In this document: positions 28,398 to 40,500 of the stretch, in pieces | How positions within the stretch are numbered: the stretch's first letter is position 1 | Layout: each line of letters begins with the position of its first letter | NCBI RefSeq assembly: GCF_910596095.1 | Contig: NC_056539.1 | Coordinates: forward strand, 22,683,001-22,747,000 | DNA: 64,000 nt | Reading direction: 5' to 3' | Source of the DNA: Thunnus maccoyii | Lineage: Eukaryota > Chordata > Actinopteri > Scombriformes > Scombridae | Program-made: the position numbers and the translations under genes | Notes under the pieces: generated by a model | What the model was told of the DNA's origin: nothing | Seen by the model: only the letters and a program-made list of their open reading frames with translations | Databases searched by the model: none

Positions 28398-29904
28398 AGT
28401 ACTGGAATGGAAATTTTATCCGTTAGAGTTTAGAAAGTTTACTACAGAGGTTGTAATCCTGTCTCTAACCCCAGCTTGGCTACATGAGCAGATGTAAATG
28501 CCCAAAGCACTGAGCTCTGCACTGTGAATGATACTGACTCAAACCGCCTGTCCTCTGTTAGAGGGCGAAAGGAAACAGCGATTACGAGCCATTACATACC
28601 AAACTGCAAAGCGTTTAAAGAGCGCTTACATCTGCTAAGCTGCATTTGTTCATTTAACAATAGAAATGTGTATAAGATGTTAATCTGCATCACAATGCTC
28701 AGATCTGCATCATTTCAGGTAATTACAGTAGTTCATGCCAACAATGTTAAAAAATACACCCAGTCTTTTAATGTTAGTGTGACATAGTGAATCTCATATA
28801 TCCAATATCCTTTTTACAAACAAAACTGAAAACGTGACCTGCTTGGCAGATGTAACAAGTTTTGTAGAGGCAGACTTCTGGATTTAGTCTACAAACAGCA
28901 AAGACTGTTATCCATACAGAGAGCCGAGCCGGTACCCACACTGCTACTGAGAGGTTTCTTTCGGAAATAAGAACTGCTATTTGAAAAAAGTGACACATTA
29001 CCAAAGAACTGAGAGCAGGAAATGAAAAGGACCATCAAATCCCCACTACCTGAGAAGCTGTAAATTAAACTCTGGTGCCCATACGGATACTTTTCCACAC
29101 AGTGTGTTAATCCAAAATTGAAGTGGAAGGCACTTCTACAAACTGAGAGACAAAAGACAGATTTTACACATAAAGATCAGCTTACTTGTCATGACGGGTA
29201 CTACTATGTCTAAAGGCATAATAAATGCTTTGAATAATAGTTTGTGTATCGTATTATTTTTCCACAAAAAAGTTAAATTACCAAGTTAAAAGTCTGCTAC
29301 TCCATTTTAAAAAAAAAATCTTTATCTATGAATATGCAAATATGCACGCCTTAAAAGTAAGATTTAAGCTGAGCACAGGGAAACTTTTCTCCTTCAGCAG
29401 ATAAATGTGAAAACAGCCTTGTAGTGTCAATCTCTGCGCATACATTCTTCTGCACAGTGAAGCTCAAACATTTAAGTAACAATAAGCAAAACACATTTCT
29501 GAGCGGAGGAGGACTTTAACAGCGGTGCCCGAGTGCTCCACTCAGAGAGAACAATTTAACCATGTAAGATTACGTTCTTCTCTCCTCTGTTTTTATTCAA
29601 AAGCTTCACAGACTAGCTGGGCTGGCGAGTTCAGTGAGGCTGACTTTCACTTCTTAAGAAACATAAAAGCCTTGATAAACTAGAAGAACAGCAATGAGTC
29701 AGTCTAAAAGTATTTTATTTCAAAGCAAAAAAAAGTGCCATCTGCCTGGAGACAATATTACAAGTGTACCAGAGACACACACACAGTGTTGTGTCTGTGT
29801 GTGGCACGTATTTAGAGTACACAGCGCACCAAACTGTGCAAAAACATTTTCTAGCACTTGCATGAGTCATGGCCCAAGGTTCTGACTTTGTGTGCTGCTT
29901 TTAA

Positions 29905-29939
<35 letters not shown>

Positions 29940-32900
29940 CTTAAGACCAGCCAGGCCTGACTGGCACTGAATTTAGCACCTCATAATTATCATCATTATG
30001 GTGGCCATTACTGATCACTCAACCTCCCATCTGAGACCAGGAAGCAGAAAAACACTCGTCTTTAGAGGCTTTACAACCTATTATCCTGATGATTTTTTTT
30101 ATTGATTCTTTATAAGCCTGTGCAGGATTTTCTCTCCTGTTGCTATGGTGAGTAGTTTTATGGTTGCCAAGATGTTAGTTTGGTCATCTTGGTAAAGACT
30201 CTCCATTCTAAACTCCATCTTGTCATTTGAAAGCTCTCTGGTTTATTAAATATCCCCACTGAATCCTGACCTTTACTGGCACACAGGACCTGATCTGTCT
30301 TTCCTACATGTTGATAAAGGAGAACACATTACGTGTGTTGGTTTATTTCTTACATGGTACAAACCCACTGATGTAATTCTCCATTTTTACACCTCCTACT
30401 GATCTGTTCTGTTGCAGGTTGTACGCCATGTTGCTTTGAAAAATCCTTGTAAACACTTAAGACAAACCATATTGTCTAATTTAATGCAAAATTTTGAGAT
30501 AACCATTCATCTTTCACAACATGACGCTTATAATTACTGCTGGAGGCTGTTTTTATCTGTATAAAGTTGATTAGTGTCATACACATGTTCAGCCCTTAGG
30601 TTGCAGGATTGCATTATAAGAAGCCTCTCAACAACATGAGTGATAAAAGATCATTAAAAAAATTAATAACAGGATTATTGGTTTAATCCCCAAACCCCAG
30701 TTCTTCCTGTTGGTTATTGTGGTGCCTTCATGGCGAGAGTGTGTGTGCGAATTTAAAGTGTTTTTAGCCAAATTGATATGTAAATGTAGTCCATTTACCC
30801 TTCCATTTAATAGAAGAAAAACGGATATAATGTCCCATCTTGTGGTACATCAAAAGTTAATGGGTTAATTAAAAGAAACTACATTTTAATTACAGTGAGT
30901 CATCTTGATCCATCTCAGACTTCTTAGAAATTAATGGATCTATGGCTTCTTTTTAAAATCCAAAATATGTCAATCAAATTCCTCCACACAGTCAGTGCAG
31001 CGTAATACCTCATTATCTTCTCCATTTTCCTCACCAGCAGTGTTTGGTTCAAACAGTAACAGTTAACCCTCTCTGTATCTTTAAAGCTGCACTCATCAAT
31101 ATATTCATATTAATGATGAATCAAATAACCATGTGTAATGAGAATAGTCACCCGACTCTGCAGCTCAGCGTTCTCAGCTCATTGTTTAGTTTCCTGGGCC
31201 ACAGCTTTACTGTTTTGTTTCAGTCTCATCAGAGTTGTTTTGAGACCAAGCAGCTGTTTTCAGCAAAAACTTCTAAAAGCTCGCTGAACACTGCCTGCCA
31301 GCCAGCGGAGCATTTAGCAGCTAACAAGCTAGATATTGTAAAGGAGTTGGAGACCAAAAACAGAGTTAAAAGGACAGTGAAAACTGGACGTACATTTGTT
31401 GGGTGGCTAGAAACACAAGCCCAAATGAATGCTAATGTTGCTCCGTGTTTGCTAGATGTGGATTTAGGCAACTGTTTGCTGATGCTGACTTTATACAGTG
31501 ATAATATGTCAGTGGTGTGTTTACAGGTTGTTCTTCTGCCCCAAAGTAGCCAAAAAAAATAAATGAATACTGCTTGTGTCTTTTTGTGATCCCCTCAGGT
31601 CTGTGTGTGACATAAACATGGAGGCTGAGCTCTTTACCCTGCAGGACAGTAACGCCAAGCTGGTGGCAGCGCTGCAGGAAGCCAACAGCAGTGTGGAGCA
31701 GTGGAAGAAACAGCTGGCTGAATACCAGGAGGAGACGGATCGCCTCAGAGACCAGGTGACCATGTGCAGAGGGTGGATAAAAAAACCCACCTTGTAATAC
31801 AATCACCTTGAAGTTAACAACAATGTAGTGCTATTCATAATTACAGTCTGTTGAGACACATTATTGTAGTATTGGTTTGAGGTGTTAATAAGGAAATACT
31901 TGCGACCACTGTTTGCTATGTCATCATAATTTAGTTTATTCTTCCCTAAGTGTATAATTTGTATTTTCAACTAATGAACCAGCAGTTCAGTTTGCAACTA
32001 CCACAAGTAATAACGCAATAAAGCTTTCACATTATTAGAAAAAGTAGGTGAGATGGAGGCCAGTCTGTTATTTTCATATTTTGGGACACTTCAGATCAGA
32101 ATACACAGTTATATTACCATCATTTACCGAAAGTTTACTGAGCGTTAAAAGGAAGCTTTGTTTAAAAAGAAAATACAACATATAGTTTGTATTCTGTTTT
32201 ATTTAGAGTCAGGTCAGTTTCAAAAGTGAGAATATGGTGTGAACCGTCAGTGTTAATGCTGTGCTTTTCTGTGGTGATTTTCCTTATCCTTATGAAGGGT
32301 CGCCTTCTGAGACTAATTTGTGATTTTGTTATATATAAATAAAATTGACTTGACTTGAGTATCAATGTAGAACGAGGACAGGAACAGTTCTGAGGTGTCT
32401 GTATATACAGTTTAAACAAACACCTGAAAACCAATCAGAAAGAGAGAGATTGTCTGTGCTCATAGTGTATATTTCACTTAGTAGTCAACACATTCATTTT
32501 CAATACATCATAAGTGAATTTAAATAGATACAAAGTGGTGAGAAAATCACTTCCAGGCCTCAAAAATGACCATAGAGTGCAAGCTACACAAGGTAACTCT
32601 TATTATGATGCTATGTTGTTATATTATACAGGTTTCATGACATCAGTGTGTCCACTCCATGTAGTTTCCATAGTTAAGCACAAAAAGTAGGCGCAAAAGT
32701 AGGTGAAATTGAATTTCTTATATTAAAACAGTAACACCAGAAATCAACAACTGCAAGTTAACAACAACAACTTGCACTGAACAAGATAATCCATCTCAAT
32801 AATCATGGATAGGATCCCTGTTTTATTTCATCGTGCTGAGTTGAGTGTTTTCATATCAGTGCTGCATTATATTCTGCTCTCTTGTCAATCACTTCACACC

Positions 32901-35900
32901 TAGAGGAACAAATTTCTCCTCCAGCAAATCTCCCCAAAACAAATCACTCTACAAGCTACATTGTCACATCCCTGTCTTTTATTTACAGCATCTGCATAAG
33001 CCGGGCAGTAGTTCTTGTCAATGTAATTTTGATTATGTAAAGCTAATATATAAAAATATTTAGAAATCTAATTATTTCCTGCATGCATTATTGAGGGAAA
33101 TATAAACTAGACGTAGATAGTAGTAAATTATAACTTGCATAATCATTTATTGGTAATTATGTAGAAAACATGTTTAAGGTTAAAATTGTAGACCAAATCA
33201 TTAATGTATGGTTTTATGACAAGAGAAAAAGAAAACCAAGCAACTCTTAGAAAGCAGAAATAGACTGTATGATGTTCTCCTTCTGAAACATTTTCCTGTC
33301 GTTCCCTCACTATGGGACCTCTCGGATAGGAACGAGATGCTGTGCTGATTTTTTTTTTTCACACATCTATGTGTCTAAGTATCACATCGAAATCCCCACA
33401 CAGACTTAGTCTGTTCCAAACTGCAGATGCATTTTTCATCCAGCCCCCCTTCCTTGGGATATTTCTGTTGACAGGCTCCCGTGATAATCGCAGAGCCAGA
33501 ACACAGACATTTCATCTTTAATTTGGGGAGTGAAAATGATGCCCTTGGTCAAGCTTAACAAGCTTCCTCAATGCGACAGAATTAAGTGCTGCTGCAGCCG
33601 GCCTTTAGTGGGACTATTATCACAGCTGACAGAGAACTGGCCCTTTCTTTTTATCCCATGTCGTGGTTTCATCCATCTCTACTAGTCCAGGTGAAGGTTA
33701 CCCCCCAAATACACACACACACACAGCTACACACACTGCAGCAAAGTCAACCAGGTGGTTGGAAGTAGAGCAGGGCTCCAAGGGTTTGGCAATGGGGTAT
33801 TGAGGAGGGCAGAGATGGGTTTTTTTTTTGTTTTTTTTATTTTGGGACAGAACACCCTATACTGCCCACACCTCCCCCCTCCCTCTCTGCCCCAGTTACA
33901 GGAAGAAGATAAATCACCGTAGGAGCAGAAGGAGAGAGGTTGGCTTGCTTTCTCTCTCTCGTCACACTCTCGGTTTCAGCCACGTTTGTGTTCATCCACA
34001 ACAGAAAGGCTCTGGGTTTATTTTGTGGGTTCATTCTGACTTTCTGACGTTTCAATGAGAATTGTGTTTACTTAACGTGACATATTGCATCGGACTGTAG
34101 AATAGGTTTTTGTGTACTTGTTTATGTTTGTTTTTAAACTTGACTTTTTGCTGATATATTTTTACATTTGAAATTGTGTTGTGTTTGGAATTATGTGTGA
34201 TGTATGATGTCAGACAAACCAACAATAACAGCAACCTAAACTATAATCACTCTGCATCCAAAATAACAGTTTCAGCTTGACAGTATGGTCTGCCTTTTAG
34301 GTTGTGTTTTGTTTTGTTTTTTGTTTTGTTTTTTGGCAACTGCGACGTTTCACATGTTAGATGTTTTTGGGCTGCTGCCATTGCTGGTTTGTTTGCAATC
34401 ATCCATCCATCCATTAACATATTTACTGACAATAAATATACATAGTGGACAACTGTTCACACTCACATTCACACCTACGGGCAAGTTAGAGTTGCCAGTT
34501 AATCTAACCTTCATGTCTTTGGACTGTAGGAGGAAACCCACACAGAAAATCCCCACACAATCATACTTTTCTTTGCATTTTTTTATTTTGACGAAATTAA
34601 CACAAAAAACACATCTTGTAGACTGTCCAATTCTAGTCCACATTGTCCAGATATAGTATTTAAAGAGCTCATAAAGCAGCACAACCCTAATTTTGTCATA
34701 TTTAATGTTTAGTTTGGTGAAAGCAATATGTCACCCAAACATGAGTAAGCAAGGATACAAACTTTATTAAAGGGCTTTAGAATTTGTACAACAAAAGCCA
34801 CCTTATATCCTTAGACCCCTGATTTGGAGATTGTAGAACTGTATTTAGCCACTTTTTTAACAATAAATTGAGTGTTTGGAAGATAGTGACATAATGGATA
34901 GTGGATGTTATGCTGCAGGAGTGGTTGTAAAAGTTTTTTTTTAGACATTTTGATACTTTTTTTGCAATGCAATGAAACAGAAAAACATTTCTAATTTAAC
35001 TCTGTGGAACATTGTGAATGATAAATTAATAAGGCGGAGCTCAGTGTTTGACAGTCACCATCTGATTTGTTTTGGGGTGTTTTTTTGGTGCTGCATCTGC
35101 ATTGCTGTCTTATTCAGCTCCCAGCTCCTAGATGTGTACTGTACAAAACATCTCCTGTCAATCTATTAATATTTAGAGAGGTATCAGAGGTTTTTCAGGT
35201 TTCTTTCTTCATGTGTATTTGTATGGAGTTCAGAGAGATGGAGCTGGTGCCTCTTGGGATAGTAGCTGTCACATACAAAATAGATACGAAGGGGTTGAGT
35301 CCTCTGGGACCGTGTGGACCCCAACCCCCCTTCCACCTACGGCGGTTTTCTGAAGATCTGCTTGGAAGGCATGCAACGTAGCGTAGCATAGAATCTATAA
35401 AGAGCCCGCTTTGAAATTGCCTGTGAAAATGCAGAAGGGATGCTCAAATGGGGGGAAAGGAAAATGTTGACATGTGAGCAGGAAACCCTCTCTACCCTCA
35501 CACATACATTTACATTTCAGACATCCAGCCGATGCAGTTACCCAGGGTGAACTGAAATGCAAAGCAGTAATAAGCAGTAACAAAGTTTGCAGTGATTCCT
35601 GCATCGCCAACATCACAGTAACCAAAACCAAGTAGGTCAAGGGTTAGGGTGTCATTGTGGTTTTCCTGTCAAAGAAAACCTTTTTACTTTGTTTGAAAAG
35701 CTCTTCAGCATCGCAAATTGTCAGCACAGGCACACAGCAGTATTTCTACATATTTGTGGCTTCAACTGCCAGTTGTGTTCTCAAATTGACAGGTCAGGTC
35801 CGCCTTTAGAGTTTGCAAAATAAATCTGAGGGGTTGTGAGATGATTACACAATAGGACAGAAGAACAAAACATAATTATGCTTCATAAAATTATGTTCAT

Positions 35901-37502
35901 CTCATGATACTTTCCTCTAATCTTTGCCCTTTTTCTTATAAATTACTGGATAAGAAAAGCAAATTGAAATCTTAGGTTGAAATAGTCAAAATTAGACAAA
36001 TGCAACTAGTGAGAAGGGGTTGCCAGGAGACATTGCTTCATTTTAAAGGAACCACTGGTCTATAGAACGACAGAACATGTACAACAATGGTAAAAAAAAA
36101 CCCCCAAACATACTCAATTTGTAATCATAGAGGACTTATAAAGTGACTTAAACAATTAATTGATTGATTGATAATTGTTGCTGGTTAATTTTCTGTCAAT
36201 TACCCTGATCATTTCAGCTCTACATATTGTTACTGTGATGTCAATCCTTACAATCCTCACAGTTGTTTGTTTGGCTGGCAGTTGAAGACTTTAAGGTTAT
36301 TCTCGTTATTATAAGCCACTGTGTGTAAATGAAGAACAGCTTAAGTGTAAATGAGCAAACAAATGTTACACCTGTCAGCTGTGATCATGTCTCAAGACAG
36401 ATGTGAGTACACACCGATATGCACACAATGAATTTGATTCATTTAAGCCAATTAAGGCAACGCTCAGAATATTCTGACTGCTTTGTAAACCTTTTTATCT
36501 GATTATCTCAATTAGAACTGCCATAAACAGGTGAGACCTAACTCGTTTAACACACAGATTTATGTACATTTGTAGGGCATAATTAGATTTATTCATATTT
36601 TTTTTTCAAACTGTGCATGTTAGTCAATAAAGCCACTGTCAGATTTACAAAACAAGCAACATCATGCAGTGAGAGGTTTATCAGTTTTAAAATGAATACC
36701 TAAAAATGGTTCTTAACAAATCATGTAACTTCAAACCGTGTAAAGCCTTGGGGCACAATCAGATTATTGTTTTAAGCTGATTACTCCCAGAGCATGCAAA
36801 CCATACAGTATACTGTTTTCATTTGTTTAAGCTAAGTGGATATTGAACCCCTTAACCTGTCAGCATTAGTACCTTGTTCTGACTTTTGAGCTACAGAGTC
36901 TTGAAAGATGACTGAGTTGTTACACAGCGAAGCATAAACTTGAAGTCAACTAGTGTCCAGACTTCAAAGACTGAACAGTTTGTCCTTGTTTAGTCAAACT
37001 GTCGCTCACCATCTTTGGCATTTCCATTAATATGTTAAACGCAGGGAAGTGGGTTGGGAAAAATATTTTTCATATCTTTTCACAAGGTCAGATCTCTCCA
37101 GCAGCTAAGAAAATCTCCAAGTCGAGAGTTTTCAGCGTTGTGACCACTGGCAGCAAAGCTTTTTTTTTTCTTTTTTCTTTTACAAAAGCATTGCAGTTGA
37201 TGTTGTGTGTATGTGTGTGTGTATGTGGTGAAGATTCAAGACAGATGAATCAAGAAAATGCCCTTAATTCATTTGTAGATTGCACAGCAGAGTGATGCAT
37301 GAGTAATGCTGGTAAAAACACTCTGCATACCGACTAAATGGACTTTTCTCAGCTGTTGAAATCACTTCACTAGCAGTGTCTGTGTGTGTGTGTGTATGTG
37401 TGTGTGTATGTGTGGATGGATATGTGTGGGCGAGTAGGCGATGACCCTCTGTTGGTTTTCCTCATATCCATCAGTAGCAATCACCAAATATACATGTATT
37501 TG

Positions 37503-37534
<32 letters not shown>

Positions 37535-40500
37535 GTGGGGGGGGGGTGCCTGTATGTCTGTGTATATTTGTGTGTGACTGTATTATTACATTACATTGCT
37601 GCCATCATGTAAAACCCTTTTAATGCTAATTGTGCTGCTATCCATGTCTTCACTGGAGGTGAAAAGTCATGTGTTGTTCTCTGGATTTAGAAAATGACAC
37701 TATATGTTATGTTTATAAAACCTTTTCAAAGACCGTTAATTTGATATGTGCTAAATGAAATCCCAGTGCGTCATTCTCCTCATCATAATGGATTTCTATG
37801 AACTATGCAAAAACCTAATAACACATTCCCAAGATACCTGATCAGCTTCAGATTGAACACTAACTGATTAGACTGTGACACTAAATCAGGCCATGACTTT
37901 CCAACTCATAAAGTGTTTTTTGCAGCTCCGAGAAATCAGTTTTATGTTAAGTTATACGAACAACGTGTTTGGATTTAACAGCAAAATGAATAGTTGTTCA
38001 GCATTGTTGAAATTTGTGTTATAACCAGGTCTATTTATTTTATTATTCTTTGAAGTATTCTGTACACAGTTATGTTGACTGGTGTGTACTCTGGGGCCAC
38101 AGAGGTCACATCACACCAGTTCTCCACAACCTCCACTAAGTCCCAGTCAAATTACAATTAAACTAAGACATAGCTGGAAAAGAAGGCAAGATGGACTATT
38201 TAGTAGCATAGTATTTACTCTTATTTCTTCAATTTTATATAGAAAATGTTTTTTGTCAGTGATTTATGAGTTTTGTTGTAGACAATGGTCTGAAAATTGG
38301 GTTATAAATGTTTGGACTTCTTCCTAGTATTGTTTGAAAATGTGTTTGCAGCATTCTGAATCTGACTTATATGAATTTGTGGTGTGGTGCCTTATTAGTA
38401 AGATACCACAAATTGTGTTGTATGCATGACACAATAATAAAAACTGCACTCTTTAATTCATTTCAAATAAACTAGAACATAATTTTCAGTACCCACAAGG
38501 TCAATAATCTCTCTAACCTAAGTTTATGACCAAATACGTTGTGTTTATTGCTAATTATAACTGTCACTGTGAACATGTTAGCATACTGATGTTTACATTT
38601 AGCTCAAAGCACTGCTGTGTCTAAATACTAGTCTTTGTTATCTTGTAAAAAGTATTTGAGCTGCATATACATGTGATTTATTACTAAGTATGTATTAATT
38701 GTACATGTGGTTGTGTGTTCCAGGTGGCAGAACTTGAGTCCCAGCTGGGGCATCCTGCTACTGGTCAGACTGGTAGAGAGGAGCTGAGCCGCTCACTGGA
38801 GGAGCTGGAAGCCATGCTGAGCGTTAAAGACCAGGCAAGAAACACTGTTCACTTCCTGAACTGCACACTGTCCAAATCGATTTACCATCCTACAGGGAAG
38901 CTCAGTATGGAAAACCAGTCCAAAACACAATGCACACCAAATGTATTGCCAGCAATCAATGAATCTATTTGTTTTCAGCTTAAGTCTCCATCAGATATTC
39001 ATATAGATTGGAAACATCCAGTATAATTTATGCTTGAAGCAAAGAGAGCTAGAAAAGTGTCAGTTTGAGTCTCTTTTCTCTGTATCATTTTTAAGCCGTT
39101 AAATGAGATTTTTCTGGTTCAGCAAGTTTGTTTTTGTCTTGACCAAAAGGTAATTACTTGACAAAATGCTCAAAATGGTCATGATAGACAAGAATGCGTG
39201 TTTTGGCTTTCACTTACCCTTTTAGTTTATTTCTGTTCAGACCTTGATTAATCTTTGAGGTACTTCCATTTTTCTTGTCGTTGATTCATTGCTTTGGTCA
39301 GGCTGAACAGATCTTTGATATAACGTCTCCACAATCTTAGAAAACAAACCAAAATGAAAGTTGAGACAAGATGCAGATGATCAGAACATGTCAAGTGAAC
39401 TCAGGACTTAACACGTTTCTGACTAACAGTTTCCAAGCCTGCTCTAATATGATTTTTAATGATGCCAAATTACCATCTTGTGAATATTTTGTGCTTGTTT
39501 TCACCAAGTTAGTGTCCATCAAATTCATGCTGTGCATGCTCAGCCAAAAGCCATTTTCCCTGGATAAATAAAAAAGATATCAAAGTGAAATATTCTTGAA
39601 AGCAGCTGCTGTCTTGCTGCTGTCCTCCAGCTTCGTTAACATTAACGTGTCTGTCACATCATCTAAACAAGTTCCACTTTTGGCAACAGGATTTGTGCAA
39701 GGTCACAGTGGTAAGTTTCCCTGAGGGCCAAACCCAAACCTCTCCTCTTCAGGAACATCGAAGTGTCCCAGATCTTATTACCAACCCCTGTTGTATGATA
39801 AATGATGCTGCTTCTTTTAGAACATCAAAGTACATCTTGGAAAATAATGAAGTATTTTTTTAAGAATTTGGTGCAAAACAAGAGATGAATGTTCCATGAT
39901 AAATGGGGATGGGGAAGACATGTGAATGTGGCGTTGTGACAGTCTGATATTACTGTGCTTTCAGGAGATTCACAATCTACAAAGCAAGAAAACAGATGTG
40001 GGTGAGCTAGAGAAGGAGAGAGAGGAAGCCATGCAGAGACTCCAGGTAAGCTGATGAGTGGCTGAGTTTTTTCTCCTCTGTAAAAATTATACTGGAGTAT
40101 TCACACTGACTCATCACACTGCAGTCAACCGTGAGAACAAGTTTTACTTTCCATGTCAGTGTTTTTTAGGTTAAGTGCTGAAAACTCTATACAGGCTCAG
40201 GATCATTTTTGGACCACTTACTGTAACTACATACATAATTCAAAAGTTTTACTTAAAAATAAAAATGTACAATTAATCAACACTAATGTATAGTAAGAGA
40301 AATAATAATACACAAGGGACAAACAGGAAGAGGGTCAAATTAGATACCGCTTTCACCCATAGATTGCTGCCCAATAAAAAGAAAGTTTTGAACAGTATTC
40401 AGGTCAGGATAAGTTACTCATCCTCTCTATCTGTGGACATTGAATAGGCTCCTTATGAGTTCAGGATTTCTTCAGTGAAATAGTCTTTAGGGACCTACTT

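Larger units (their letters stand above)
27642..31598 (+). other. homer3 intron between exons 5 and 6
   Basis: Nearly 4-kb GT-AG intron with two TG microsatellites (28356-28395 and 29907-29938) and a MITE that runs almost to the exon 6 acceptor. No other gene signal seen. Confidence 0.88.
31756..38723 (+). other. homer3 intron between exons 6 and 7 (7.0 kb)
   Basis: GT-AG intron with retroposon tails (32290-32365, 34396-34560, 35511-35640), a repeat fragment (36148-36224) and TG-rich tracts (37379-37415, 37505-37546). Nothing gene-like beyond these was seen. Confidence 0.87.

Noticed and set aside
31044..31562. 172-codon open frame on the plus strand
   Set aside because: It overlaps a MITE-like repeat, resembles no protein and lacks exon context.
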